Source: Bubalus kerabau
Taxonomy: Eukaryota > Chordata > Mammalia > Artiodactyla > Bovidae
NCBI RefSeq assembly: GCF_029407905.1
Contig: NC_073624.1
Coordinates: forward strand, 116,994,001-117,058,000
Direction: 5' to 3'
DNA: 64,000 bases
Notes under the pieces: generated by a model
What the model was told of the DNA's origin: nothing
The model's database searches: none
What the model saw: the letters and a program-made list of their open reading frames with translations, nothing else
Part shown: one piece after another, positions 45,560 through 56,550 of the stretch
Numbering within the stretch: the stretch's first letter is position 1
Layout: every line of letters begins with the position of its first letter
Position numbers and translations under genes: made by a program

Positions 45560-45780
45560 GATTAACTGAAAATTTGCTCTGTGCCCTACACTGTTCTTGG
45601 AGAATCTCATACAATACTTCTAAAAATTCCAACTACAGACATTATCATTACCTACTTTATAGAAGAGGGATCAGAGGAATAGAGAAGCTAAGCACATGAC
45701 CCTAGATGACACAGTTTGTCAGCAGGAGAGTCATGATCCCAGCACCAGCATTCTGTATGCCTAATACCATACCCACAAAA
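45560..45780 (-). mobile_element. MIR SINE
   Basis: 'tgctctgtgccctacactg', 'attatcattacctacttta' and 'gaatagagaagctaagcac' in minus MIR order. Confidence 0.75.
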
Positions 45781-45868
45781 CCATGAGCTGACATTAGAAT
45801 GTAGAGACCTGACATAGTTTCGGGCAACTGGAAATAACTGGGGCGACTCGGCCTTTCAAAATTATGAA

Positions 45869-46082
45869 AGTGAAAGTGAAAGTGAAGTCGCTCAGTCGTG
45901 TCCAACTCTTTGGGATCCCATGGACTGTAGCCTACCAGGCTCCTCTGTCCATGGGATTTTCTAGGCAATAGTACTGGAGTGGATTGCCATTTCTTTCTCC
46001 AGGGGATCTTCCTGACCCAGGGATCGAACCCAGGTCTCCCGCATTGTAGACAGATGCTTTACCATCTGAGCCACCAGGGAAG
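45869..46082 (-). mobile_element. Bov-tA SINE with TSD
   Basis: GTGAAA-repeat tail at the left, head 'tctgagccaccagggaag' at the right. The TSD tcaaaattatgaa is perfect at 45856-45868 and 46083-46095. Confidence 0.96.
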
Positions 46083-46156
46083 TCAAAATTATGAAGTAAG
46101 CCTCAAATCCAATCATATCCAGATCTCCCTCCTTTTTTTTTTTTTTAAGTGCAAAT

Positions 46157-46388
46157 CCTTTTTGGGGGCTTTTATCCCCTTTTTTCTTCTTCTTCTCTTT
46201 TTGAATGTTTGTTTATTTATTGTTGGCTGTCCTGGGTCTTTGCTGCAGCTTTGTCTAGTTGCAGAGAGTGGGGCTACTCTCTAGTTGAGGTGCACGAGCT
46301 TCTCACTGTGGTGGCTTTTTTGTTGCCGAGCACAGTCTCTAGGCACGCAGGCTTCAGTGGTCACGACACATGGACTCAGTAGTTGTGG
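46157..46388 (-). mobile_element. CHR SINE (cetartiodactyl), 5'-truncated
   Basis: 'tatttattgttggctgtcc', 'tcactgtggtggcttttttg' and 'gtctctaggcacgcaggctt' match the CHR body in minus orientation. TSD aagtgcaaat (46147) and aagtgtaaat (46389), with one mismatch. Confidence 0.85.
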
Positions 46389-46398
46389 AAGTGTAAAT

Positions 46399-46818
46399 AC
46401 TTTTAACGTAAAATATTATCAGATATTCATATGATGACTGCTTTACTTTAGTCATCCATTGATGAGAGAAAATACAAAATGATTAAAGGGGACTAAGTGT
46501 CTATGAGTTCAGTTAAAGTTTAAAATCCATTTGGATTATTATTCATCTCAACAGCCACCACTTAGGTTTTTCACTCAGAAAACAGATGTGCACTGTGCTT
46601 GGTGTACATATGCATTTGGAAACTCAGAGGTTTATGACCCTGTGGTAAGGTCTTGAAATAAACTTTAGATTGTTCTGTCTTTAACTGGGGATAAGCGACA
46701 CAGTCCCATAGGAGGTAAAAGGCAGATTTTGTTTTCTTCTATATCCATTTTCTTAAATGGAATCTTGTTTCTTTAAAGAAAGGATCCCAGCTGAGAACAC
46801 TCTGATTTTAAGCTACAC
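46399..46818. other. Unassigned
   Basis: No gene or family recognised. Confidence 0.5.
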
Positions 46819-46829
46819 AAGCCTAGAAG

Positions 46830-47097
46830 CGGAGAAGGCGATGGCACCCGACTCCAGTACTCTTGCCTGGAAAATTCCATGGACAGAGGAGCCTGGTGGG
46901 CTGTAGCGCATGGGGTCGCTAAGAGTTGGACACGACTGAGTGACTTCACTTTCACTTTTCACTTTAATGCATTGGAGAAGGAAATGGCAACCCACTCCAG
47001 TGTTCTTGCCTGGAGAATCCCAGGGACGGGGGGAGCCTGGTGGGCTGCCATCTATGGTGTCGCACAGAGTTGGACACGACTGAAGTGACTTAGCAGC
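46830..47097 (+). mobile_element. BOV-A2 dimeric SINE (left of an inverted pair)
   Basis: Plus-orientation dimer. The TSD aagcctagaag is perfect at 46819-46829 and 47098-47108. Only 18 bp separate it from an opposite copy. Confidence 0.96.
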
Positions 47098-47115
47098 AAG
47101 CCTAGAAGACTTCCT

Positions 47116-47389
47116 GCTGCTGCTGCTGCTAAGTCGCTTCAGTCGTGTCCGACTCTGTGCGACCCCATAGACGGCAGTCCACCAGGATCCGCCGTCCCTG
47201 GGATTCTCCAGGCAAAAACACTGGAGTAGGTTGCCATTTCCTTCTCCAATGCATGAAAGGAAAAGTGAAAGTGAAGTCGCTCAGTCATGTCTGACTCTTA
47301 GCGACTCCATGAACTGCAGCCTACCAGGCTCCTTCATCCATGGGATTTTCCAGGCGAAAGTACCGGAGTGGGTTGCCATTGCCTTCTCC
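47116..47389 (-). mobile_element. BOV-A2 dimeric SINE (right of an inverted pair)
   Basis: Minus-orientation dimer starting with CTG units. The TSD agaagacttcct is perfect at 47104-47115 and 47390-47401. Its left TSD overlaps the right TSD of the neighbouring copy by five bases. Confidence 0.96.
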
Positions 47390-47439
47390 AGAAGACTTCC
47401 TACTGGCAAGCTTATAAGAAATACATAGGATATGGACTT

Positions 47440-47655
47440 GAGGACTGACTCTCAAGCAAGACTGATCTGTGGTTGTATCCTTAGACACATAAAAGCTGGA
47501 TAACCTCTCTGAGCTTCAGATTTTTTCTATTCCTTTTTCTATGAAATAGGAATCATCATCATCATCTCTTGAACTGTGACGAGAAGCCAGTGAGATACTA
47601 CAAGTAAAATACTCATCATAATACCAGGCACATATGCAACATTCAATGAGTATTA
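47440..47655 (+). mobile_element. MIR SINE
   Basis: 'aaagctggataacctctctg', 'ctatgaaataggaatcatc' and 'ataccaggcacatatgcaa' in MIR order, with an ATC expansion at 47552-47566. Confidence 0.8.
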
Positions 47656-47660
47656 TTAGT

Positions 47661-47681
47661 AAAAAAAAAAAAAAAAAAAAA
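47661..47681. repeat. A21 homopolymer
   Basis: A 21-base A run just after the MIR 3' end. Confidence 0.95.
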
Positions 47682-48574
47682 GCCTTTGATGTTCTGAGCA
47701 GTTGTATGAGAGATGAACTTGTAGAATAAGGACAAATGATTGAAGCAAGTTAGCTGGCTTTGGTTATGACTTTTTGCTTTGACACAACAAAACCTCAGGC
47801 AACTAGTGATCATGTCTGTTTTCACCCTCAAGCATTCTGAATAAAAAAAGAAATATAGTCATTTGTGGTAGCAAAGAAAGCGCTTTTAAACAACTAGCAT
47901 GAAAACAGTGCGGGAGAACCAAAGGCCACTGTGGCGAGATTGGTCTGTTTTCTGACTGGAAGGAAAAGAAGGTAAAGCCTATGCTAATTAGTGATTCTAT
48001 CTGCAGAACAGTCAAGGAAAACGGAAGGCAGGAGAAATAGAAAGCAGGAAATGGGAAAAAGAAATACAGGTTTCTTCTGTTATCTGCAAGTGGAGAATCC
48101 CTGTGAAACTTTTGTGAGACAAAGTGATGTGAATTGTAAAAGCAATTACCTTGAGACACACCTTGCTAATGGATGCACAAAACACATGGTCACAGACACA
48201 GTTCAGATCTATGGCACTTTGATGCTGAGATGCCGAGTGTGGTAGTTCCTGGTGCTACTCTCGCTGCACTGCCTCTCTGACAACCCGCTGCAAACTAAAC
48301 ACCGAACGCTATTTTTGCTTTTCACCTTGTTTTGTAAAGGGAAAATCCTCCTCAGATTTCTTTCTGTTAGGAAAACAGGTACCAATGTAGATCTTTTGTA
48401 GAGTGAAGTGCTATAAAGCAAGAGTGAAGTGCTATAAAGCAAGCTTTTGAAAAGAGAGGATACCTGTAGGAGGGAATAGAAGCTGGCCCTGATGGTAGGT
48501 CAGAGGTAGCCGGGTGACAGGTGGGAGGTATCTGATGGCTCATAGGTTCTGGGGGTTGGTGAAGGTGTGCTGTG
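47682..48574. other. Unassigned
   Basis: No gene supported. Contains the 21-bp tandem duplication listed separately. Confidence 0.5.
48401..48442. repeat. Perfect 21-bp tandem duplication
   Basis: The unit begins gagtgaagtg and ends ctataaagcaa. Copies are at 48401-48421 and 48422-48442. Confidence 0.95.
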
Positions 48575-48782
48575 CCGAGCTCAGTTGCTCAATTGTGTCC
48601 GACTCTTTGCGACTCCATGGACAGTAGCCCACCAGGCCCCGCTGTCCCTGGGAATTCTCCAGGCTGCAATGCTGGAGTGGGTTGCCATGCCCTCTTCCAG
48701 GGGATCTTCCCAACCGAGGGACTGAACCAGCCAGGTCTTCCGTATTGCAGGCAGATTCCTTACCGTCTGAGCCATCAGGGCG
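48575..48782 (-). mobile_element. Bov-tA SINE
   Basis: Tail 'ctcaattgtgtccgactctt' at the left, head 'gtctgagccatcagggcg' at the right. Confidence 0.93.
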
Positions 48783-48939
48783 TGAACAGAGCCAGCGATG
48801 AAGACAAAGGTGGCAGAATGGTGCTCCTGTGTGGTGGGTTTGATCATTCCTTAAAGGAACAGGCATGTTGCTGTTTCTCTGTGGGTTGGGTAGTATCTGG
48901 AAATGATGTCATAAACCAGCTTCCTAACAATTAACGATC

Positions 48940-49075
48940 GTCTCATCAGTGTTTATTATGTGCCAGGCATGTTTTTCATATCTCATAGATTATCTCTACT
49001 TTATAGATGCAGAAATGAAAGCTTAAAGAGGTTAAGGCCACTCAACAAATAAGTAGAAAAGACCCTGGAGCCTCA
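48940..49075 (-). mobile_element. MIR SINE
   Basis: 'attatgtgccaggcatgttt', 'tttatagatgcagaaatg' and 'gcttaaagaggttaaggcc' in minus MIR order. Confidence 0.82.
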
Positions 49076-51533
49076 TGCATATTTCCTCCCTTCATAGCTT
49101 TTAGATTGAAAAAAAATAATGCTGCTCTTTTGTTTTCCTGTTTGCCAGAGTAAACAACCAACTTTTTAAAACAGAGTCAAAAGACAGATCTCAAATGCTG
49201 CAGATCTGGCATTTGATCACTTTCAGTTAATTATGAATGGCATTTGTTTAACATTTAGGCAGTTTGAAAAGGGGTTATTGTGTATTAGCAGCATTAGCAG
49301 CAAGGCTAATTTTTTCTAAGCCCCTGGAAGTCAAGATAAATAAAGGCCCCTTGGTTAGTAAAGGACACCAAAAAAAGCCTTTGAAAAGTAGTTCAGCTTG
49401 ACTTTGACTTATTGTATCCTTGAGAACTTGCCCAGTTTCAAGGTGAGGCTATTGAGACAGGAAATACAGATAACAGTAGAGATTATGGGGTTCCAGTTAA
49501 GTCCTCATATAGAAAGGCCGAGACTGTGAGGGAAGTTAGCCACCAACTCCAAAGATAAATTAGGCAAAAGTTAGAACTGAATTGTAACTTGAAATTCTCC
49601 AGTCTTTCCTACTGTGACCAAATAATAAATGTATTTCTTTTGAATACTCTCTAGCTGATTGTCTTATATATACTTTAAGCAAAACCTTGAGCTATCAATA
49701 AAATACTAATTAATTCTGGCTAAAATCCATTAATGTCAAAAATAAGATAAAACATCCATTGATGTTAAAAAATAAAACCAGTTGTGTATTGCCTTGTTAA
49801 TTGATGACATTTGTCAACCTATAATAGTCAGCATTTTGAGAAGCTGGTATATTGGCATACAGTACAAAGAACTAGGGCATGAGGGGGAAAATGCTGCATG
49901 TGAAGATGGACAAATAGACAAGTTCGAAGGTTCAACTTTCATCTCTCCTTTGCTTCCAGTTTCAGTTTTCAGGTCCTAATCTTAGCATTGGCTGCTATTT
50001 TTGTGAACTAAATAAAAGAAACTAGGGCGCTTGGTGGAAAATCAGAGTCAAGAAGGGAGGTCTTTTGAAAATAGAGGAAGGAAATACTTGCCTCTGGTCA
50101 ATCCAGCTTCTATTTTCCTTTGAGCAGAGCATGCCTCAGCCCATCCTCCCTGATTCAAAGTGACTTTCTGAGCACTCAGTCCTACAGAGAATACTTTTCT
50201 TTTTCCTGGTGGAATAAGATGTGTCTGCGATACTGGGAATAGAGTCCCTTTCTCCCTCCACATGGCTAGAGGAGCAAGACTTTTTGGAAGTGGATAATTC
50301 AGCTGTAGTAGTGGGTTTGATTCAATTTATGAGGCGGCTAATGTCCATGTCCACGTTTGAGAAGGAAGGGTGGTTGCCCTTTTCACACAGAGGCAACGGA
50401 CCATGACTGGTTTGATCATTTCCTTGTAATTAAAGTGAGGGCTCAGACAGTGATCCTAGAGGAAGGAGCCAGTGCCCACATACACAGATACATGTGTCCA
50501 GCTGACCTCTCGCCAGCACAGCATCTGAGCCAGGAAGTGTTTAGCACATATAGATGTGCCAAGCACTATAGTAGGGTGTGTGTCTTTAATAAGTAGGTGA
50601 CTAATTCCCTGGAGGCAGTGTTGAGTGTCCGCAGACATGTTTCCCATGTAGTTTGAGACATTCTAAGGCATTGCTAGACTAAACCATGGACAGTTTGAAG
50701 ACGCGTGGTACCTTCCATCCTTCATTTGCAGATGAGCTCATTATGGATATAGAGAGAGAGAATTGATGACTCTTCCTGGCATTATTCGATATTGTTGTTT
50801 GGGTAGCAACTCAGGAAACGGAAAGACAGCCATAACATTCACTATACCCATGCCACAATAACAGGCAGGCCAGAGCCAAAAGTGAGGGTGTGCAGCTCCC
50901 ACGAGCATTGGGCGTGCTTAAATACATAACCACGCCCTTTGGAGAAAGTAGAGATCAACTCTCAGCTGCCAATGGGCATGTAGAAATATGTGTATCATGA
51001 CGGAAAGGCAGGAAGTAAGGGCTATGTCGACTAGGTTATAGGACCTAAGGTCTAAAACAACCCTGATTCCCGAGCAGGTAACTAATGCTTATTTTTAGAA
51101 AACTGGCCTCACATGCACTGGGTGTGAAAAAGTACCCAGGACTCTCATAAGCTCCCGCTGCCAGGAAATCTTAGCAAAGGAGCCAGTTGTCTTTCTCAGA
51201 GACAAGCTTTTTTAGGACAGAAGAATGAGTCTGTATAATCACATTCACCTGGAACTAAAGTGCGCACAGAGCTGCTTTTGTTCTCCACGTGAGATCTTCC
51301 AAGAGGATGCAATCCTTTCCTAGCTCTCCTCCCTAAAAGGAAACCAGTTTTGTGTAATATTTGCTGTGCTGTTTTCTTGTAATTTTCTAAAAAAGGTCAC
51401 TTGTGATTTTTATGAACGTATACTAATAAAGGCTAGTACTCACTGTACCCTCCATTCTATGATGACACTCATCTATCTCTTGATCTCTTTTCATTAAATA
51501 CTGTTAGGGCTCAACAGAGAACAGACACTTCCA
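49076..51533. other. Unassigned, no gene seen
   Basis: 2.4 kb without a recognised repeat. Short open frames on both strands show no domain. Confidence 0.5.
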
Positions 51534-51547
51534 GGATAATAGAGGTT

Positions 51548-51976
51548 TCGTTGTTGTTCAGTCTCTAAGTCATGTCCGACTCTTTGCGACCCCGTGGACT
51601 GCAGCACACCAGGCTTCCCTGTCCTCCACCATCTCCTGGAATTCGCTCAGATTCAGGTCCATTGAGTCGATGATGCCATCCAGCCATCTCATCCTCTGCT
51701 GCCCTCTTCTCCTTTTGCCTTCAATCTTTCCCAGCATCAGGGTCTTTTCCAGTGAGTTGTCTCTTCACATCAGGTGGTCAAAGCATACTGTTTATGTTCG
51801 TGGGGTTCTCACGGCAAGACTACTAGAATGGTTTGCCATTCCCTCTTGCAGTGGACCATGTTTTGTCAGAACTCTCCACTATAACCCAGCTGTCTTGGGT
51901 GGCCCTGCATGGCATGGTTCATAGCTTCATTGAGTTACACAAGCCCCTTTGCCATGACAAGGCTGTGATCCATGTA
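51548..51976 (-). mobile_element. ART2A-type BovB-derived element with TSD
   Basis: The left ~240 bp is an older BovB-like 3' end ('gttgttcagtctctaagtca' ... 'ccagcatcagggtctt'). The right part has 'ggtttgccattccctcttg' and 'ccctgcatggcatggttcat', as in ART2A. TSD ggataatagaggtt (51534-51547) and ggacaatagaggtt (51977-51990), with one mismatch. Confidence 0.8.
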
Positions 51977-52079
51977 GGACAATAGAGGTTCTTCTGGACT
52001 TAAAACCTTAGCTATTTTTTCTTTTTATTTTTTACTCAATTTAAAACCTTAACTTAGTTTCTCTGAAGTAACTCCTCGT

Positions 52080-52535
52080 TAACAGATGCAAACTACTATA
52101 TATAAAATAGGTAAGCAATAAGAGTTTACTATACAACATAGAGAATTGGATTCAGTATCTTGTAATAACCTATGCTGCTGCTGCTGCTAACTCACTTCAG
52201 TTGTGTCTGACTCTGTGCGACCCCATAGATGGCAGCCCACCAGGATCCACCGTCCCTGGGATTCTCCAGGCAAGAACACTGGAGTGGGTTGCCATTTCCT
52301 TCTCCAGTGCATGAAAGTGAAAAGTGAAAGTGAAGTTGCTCAGTTGTGTCCGACTCTCAGCGACCCCATGGACTGCAGCCTACCAGGCTCCTCCGTCCAC
52401 TGGATTTTCCAGGCAAGAGTACTGGAGGGGGCTGCCATTGCCTTCTAGAATATAATTAGAAAAAATAACTGAATCACTGTGTGGTATACCTGAAACTAAC
52501 ACAATATTGTAAATCAACTAAAAAAAATTGGTCTG
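52080..52535 (+). mobile_element. Artiodactyl L1 3' end, split by a BOV-A2
   Basis: 'ctactatatataaaatagg' and 'tcagtatcttgtaataacc', then after the SINE 'cctgaaactaacacaatat', form the artiodactyl L1 3' terminus ending in an A run. Confidence 0.88.
52175..52446 (-). mobile_element. BOV-A2 dimeric SINE
   Basis: Starts with CTG units and has both monomers. It is inserted in the L1 3' end. No convincing TSD. Confidence 0.94.
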
Positions 52536-52559
52536 AATGCCTACTATATTTGAAGAAAA

Positions 52560-53344
52560 GGCCTGATCACTTTTAGTACTGCTGTGAATATTATGGTTCA
52601 GTGGCCCAATCTCTAGAGAAGTCAAGGTCAAGTCCCAGAGAGCTCTGTACCTGCAGGGTGAGGAGAAGGGAAGGGGAGGGGAACAGAGACCCTTGGAGGG
52701 GCAGCACCATGGAGTGTGTCTTCTTCGTAGGCTCTGACGGTTCTATTACACGACCTAGAGCTTTGTATCTGATAGAATCCACAGCTGAAGCTCATGTTGT
52801 TTATTCTTCTGCTCAATATAGAAGGCTCTCCTTTGATTATAATATAAAACTAGTGGCTCTGACCCAGCATAAAATAAATGCCCATGCTGTAGGGCATGTG
52901 CTCCAGCTTTGTTTTTCTGACAATGTTAACAGTGTACAGATTCTTACTCTCTCTCTAGTCCTACTTGTAACCAACAGGGTGAGTTTCTGAGTTGGCATTA
53001 TAGGGAGAACTTTGAAGGTTGGCTTTAGATCAGAGAGAAGTTGGGCAGTCTGAAGTCCTGGCCCTGACCTCATTAGCACTGTGTTCCTGACCTCTGGAAT
53101 AACTGCAGTGATTTCAGCATTAATTTGGTCCTCATTCTGGGGATGGTTCCAATTCAACCACTCAAGGCTGTAGAAATGCAGAATAATGAATGTTCCAATA
53201 TCTGCTATTTCTTTTATCATGTCAAGCTTATTCTTGTCCAGTGTAAAGACACAGACCCCAAATTCCCTCCTGGCTTCTTTTTATCTTCCCTTTTTATCCC
53301 TGGTTTTAAAAACATATGTAACTGTTCTGCTATATAGTGGAAAG
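52560..53344. other. Unassigned; long open frames on both strands
   Basis: Plus frame 52601-52990 (129 aa) and minus frame 53220-52837 (127 aa) overlap outside any repeat I recognise. Neither shows a known domain. A decayed LTR or an unnamed repeat is possible. Not called as a gene. Confidence 0.4.
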
Positions 53345-53470
53345 ATTATGGAACTTGAAGTTAGAAAAACCCAAGTTTGAATTTCAGCTTTGCCAAGGAT
53401 TGGCTATGTGACATTAGGCCAGCTTTTCAATCTCTTACAGTCCTTGTTGACTCATTTGTAAAATTGGAAC
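53345..53470 (+). mobile_element. MIR SINE
   Basis: 'aaacccaagtttgaatttca', 'ctatgtgacattaggcc' and 'actcatttgtaaaattgg' in MIR order. Confidence 0.8.
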
Positions 53471-53573
53471 AAATAGTGTGGCATGGAGGAGAGACCATTC
53501 ATTTTAGAAGCAGAGGAGATGAGTTTAAATCTTAGTTCTTTAGCCTGTTGGAGCCTAAAAAAGTGTTAGTTGT

Positions 53574-53787
53574 TGTAGTTCCCTGGTGGCTCAGATGGTA
53601 AAGTGTCTGCCTACAATGCGGGAGACCTGGGTTAAATCCCTGGGTTGCGAAGATCCCCTGGAGAAAGAAATGGCAACCTACTTCAGTACTCTTGCCTGGA
53701 AAACCCCATGGACAGAGGAACCTGTTAGACTACGGTCCATGGGGTCTCAAAGAGTCGGACACGACTTCACTTTCACTTTCACTTTCA
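53574..53787 (+). mobile_element. Bov-tA SINE (left of an inverted pair)
   Basis: Head 'ttccctggtggctcagatgg', tail of CTTTCA repeats. Its tail abuts the tail of a minus copy. The pair as a whole is flanked by aaagtgttag (53560-53569 and 54003-54012). Confidence 0.94.
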
Positions 53788-53981
53788 ATCACTAAGCTGT
53801 GCCTGACTCTCTGTGATCCTAGGATTGTAGCCCACCAGGCTCCTCTGTCCATGGGATTCTCCAGGCAAGAGTACTGGAGTGGGTTGCCACTTCCTTCTTC
53901 AGGGGTTCTTCCCGGACCAGGGATCAAACCCATGTCTCCTGCATTGGCAGGTGGGTTCTTTACCATTGAGCCACCAGGGAA
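53788..53981 (-). mobile_element. Bov-tA SINE (right of an inverted pair)
   Basis: Minus copy from 'ctaagctgtgcctgactctc' to the head 'ttgagccaccaggga'. It is followed by about 20 C-rich bases before the shared TSD. Confidence 0.93.
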
Positions 53982-54289
53982 CCACCCCCTCGCCGACCAC
54001 CCAAAGTGTTAGAACTCACTTCATATGGTTGTAATGAGGCTTGAGCACCGTCTCTGCCTTGAGAGAGTGTAAGGGTTAGGTGGAGTAGGTGTGTGAAAGT
54101 TTCCAGAACTATGCCAATAGTACAGCAAGGACCCCGTGAGTTTCATTTCCTTGTTCGTTATTTGGGCAGCTTTGCAGAGGTCAAAACCGCCTTTGTTTTT
54201 CGGGAGCTGAGGACCCAGCCCGTATTGTAAGTATTTTGAACTGGACCAGAACAGGTCCAAACACATTTATCACCATGTGTGGATTCTCC

Positions 54290-54628
54290 ACTGTCTTAAT
54301 CTACGTGACTACCATGACAAAATGCCATAGATTGGGTGGCTTATACCTGACAATAGTTTATTTCTCGCAGTTCTGGAGGCTGGCAGGTTCAAGATCAAGG
54401 TGCTGGCATATTCAGTGTCTGGTGAGAGCCTGCTTCCAATTCAACAGTTAGTCTTCACAAGGCGGAAAAGGGAAGGGGCCTCTCTTCTGTGGTCACGAAT
54501 CCCATCCACGAGGGCTCCACTCTCATAAACCATTACCTTGAAGACCTCCACCTCTTTATATGATCACACTGAGGATCAGGATTTCAGCAGATGGATTTTG
54601 GGGGGACACAAACATTCAGTCTGTAGCA
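54290..54628 (-). mobile_element. MLT1/MST-type (MaLR) LTR
   Basis: 'gccatagattgggtggctta', 'ctcgcagttctggaggctgg', 'tccacgagggctccactctc' and 'ggattttggggggacaca' are in the order of a reversed MaLR LTR. Diverged, no internal sequence. Confidence 0.82.
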
Positions 54629-55364
54629 TGCAGGGTGACGATAAAATCTTGGAAACAGAGGATAAATACCCATGATAAGTAGTTTGTGGGTATTACTGTA
54701 AATTCCATGGTGTGGTGCTGTGTCAGCCCTCATTTGCAGTGTATAGTTGAATGTGTTGTGCAAAGCTGCGGTGATCACGGTGCACAACACCGCTCTTCCA
54801 TCAGCCTGTGCCCAGACTTCCAGCCCTACCACTCTGGCGCAGTGGGATGGTGTGCCATCCTGACAGAGTTGCTCTGGATGTCCATCAAGTACAGGCATTA
54901 TTTAGTCACTAAAATGAGGCAAATGTGTGTCTGTGATTCCCAGACTCCATGGTCATCCTGTAGTGGAGTTTCAGCATTTGAATAAAATGAAGGGCTTTGG
55001 AGAGGCATTTGCTCTACTTTCTACATGGCAGAAGTAATAAGAACATGGTAGCAGCCAGCTTTCCAGGAGACTTGAGGACATAGAGTCCACCCATATTTCA
55101 AAGGCAGCTCCTGAAATATATTTCCTCTGCTAAGAAACATATTCTCCCTATATCCCATTTACATATATTTAGTGCTTTTCTTTTTGTTTGTTTTGCCTTA
55201 AGCTGTTGAATTACTGAAATACCACACAATGAATTACAGAGATCTCTTATCAAATTCACTTCCGTATTTAGAGGCTAATGGGATGGAGAAGGGTGGAGGG
55301 ATGGTAGGGAGCACTAGCCAGTGAAGCAGGAGAGGAAACGAGAGAGCGTGGTGGTTCAGATCTG
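54629..55364. other. Unassigned; small perfect hairpin
   Basis: No gene seen. An inverted repeat, gtgttgtgca (54753-54762) and tgcacaacac (54781-54790), encloses an 18-base loop. Confidence 0.5.
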
Positions 55365-55600
55365 AGTAAAGACAGTGTTTCAAGGAGGAAGTGACCAACT
55401 ATGCCAAAAACTGCTCAAAGGTCAACTAGGTTGAAGATTAAGAATTGGGTGTGGATTTGGCAACAGGACTTATTAGAGCCTGTAGTAACAGTAGGTGTTA
55501 GTGTTGGGGCCAAAGACTTCTCTGGGTGGATTTAAGAGAGGATGGGAGAAGACGATATTGATTACGGACAACTCTTTTGAGTTTAAGCATTTTTTGTTTT
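55365..55600 (-). mobile_element. L2-like ancient repeat
   Basis: 'gtgtttcaaggaggaagtga', 'ctcaaaggtcaactaggttg' and 'gtggatttggcaacagg' match a widely dispersed old mammalian LINE sequence in minus orientation. The L2 assignment is from memory. Confidence 0.5.
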
Positions 55601-55604
55601 AATT

Positions 55605-56240
55605 TAGAAAATTTGTTTATTTCCCTGTGCTTGTTGGTTATCTATTTTATATGTAGTAGTGTGTATAAGTTAATCTGAACATTGTAATTTATCCCTCCCC
55701 CCACTGCCTTTTCCCCTTTGGTAATCATAAGTTTGTTTTCTATGTCTATGAGTCTCTTTCTGGTTTAGAAATAAGTTCATTTACATCTTTTTAGTTTTAG
55801 AGTCCACATACAAGTGTTATCCATATGATATTTATCTTTATCTGGCTTACTTCACTTAGTATGAAAATCTCTAGATCCATCTGTTTTACTACAAATGGTG
55901 TTATTTCATTCTTTTTTATGGTTGAGTAATATTCCATTGTGTATATCTGATGTACATATATATATGTATAGTATAAGATGTGATATATATATATATATAT
56001 ATATACTTATACATATCTTTATTCATTTACTTGTTAATGAACACTTAAGTTGCTTCCATGTCTTGGCTCTTGTAAATAGTGTTGCAGTGAGCACTACAGG
56101 GCATGTATCTTTTCAAAGTACAGTTTTCTCTGGATATAAGCCCAAGAGTCAAATTGTAGGGTCATATGATGGTTCTACTCTTAGTTTTTTAGCAAACCTC
56201 CACACTGCTCTCGACTGTGGCTGTACTAAAGTCTGGAGAG
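55605..56240 (-). mobile_element. Artiodactyl L1 3' UTR
   Basis: 'ttggttatctattttatatg', 'tttttatggttgagtaatat' and 'caaattgtagggtcatatga' are in the order of the L1 3' region in minus orientation. Confidence 0.9.
55983..56005. repeat. (TA)n microsatellite
   Basis: About 11 AT units inside the L1 3' UTR. Confidence 0.95.
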
Positions 56241-56550
56241 GGCACGCCATTCTTTTGTGTTGTTGCACTCTGTGTAAGAGAGTTTATAAAGTCATCATGT
56301 CTGTACACATTCTGTTAGTGATGTAGAATCAGTGCAGTCTCTGATCTCTATTTGCTCTGACCATTGCTTTACAAAGAACACAGTGCTTAAGGCAGCCTTT
56401 GCAAGCTAAGGGCCTAGATGGCTTCTAAGGTTTCTCCCCATTGAACAATTATGGAGCTTTTCCTTCCCAGCACTTCCTGCCAGATCATCTTTAGGACTGC
56501 ACTTGTTTCTTGTATGCTTGTGATTGTGAGGCATAGTTTTAACAAAACTA
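56241..56550. other. Unassigned
   Basis: No gene or family recognised. Confidence 0.45.

Larger units (their letters stand above)
53490..54060 (+). mobile_element. Second MIR-like copy, split by an inverted SINE pair
   Basis: The left piece 53490-53569 and right piece 54003-54060 ('atatggttgtaatgaggctt') rejoin as a diverged MIR. Confidence 0.5.

Noticed and set aside
26485..47401. Regularly repeated ~130-bp units that could be mistaken for a spaced repeat array
   Set aside because: They are dispersed BOV-A2 monomers and dimers with independent TSDs. There is no constant spacing and no CRISPR-like repeat/spacer pattern.
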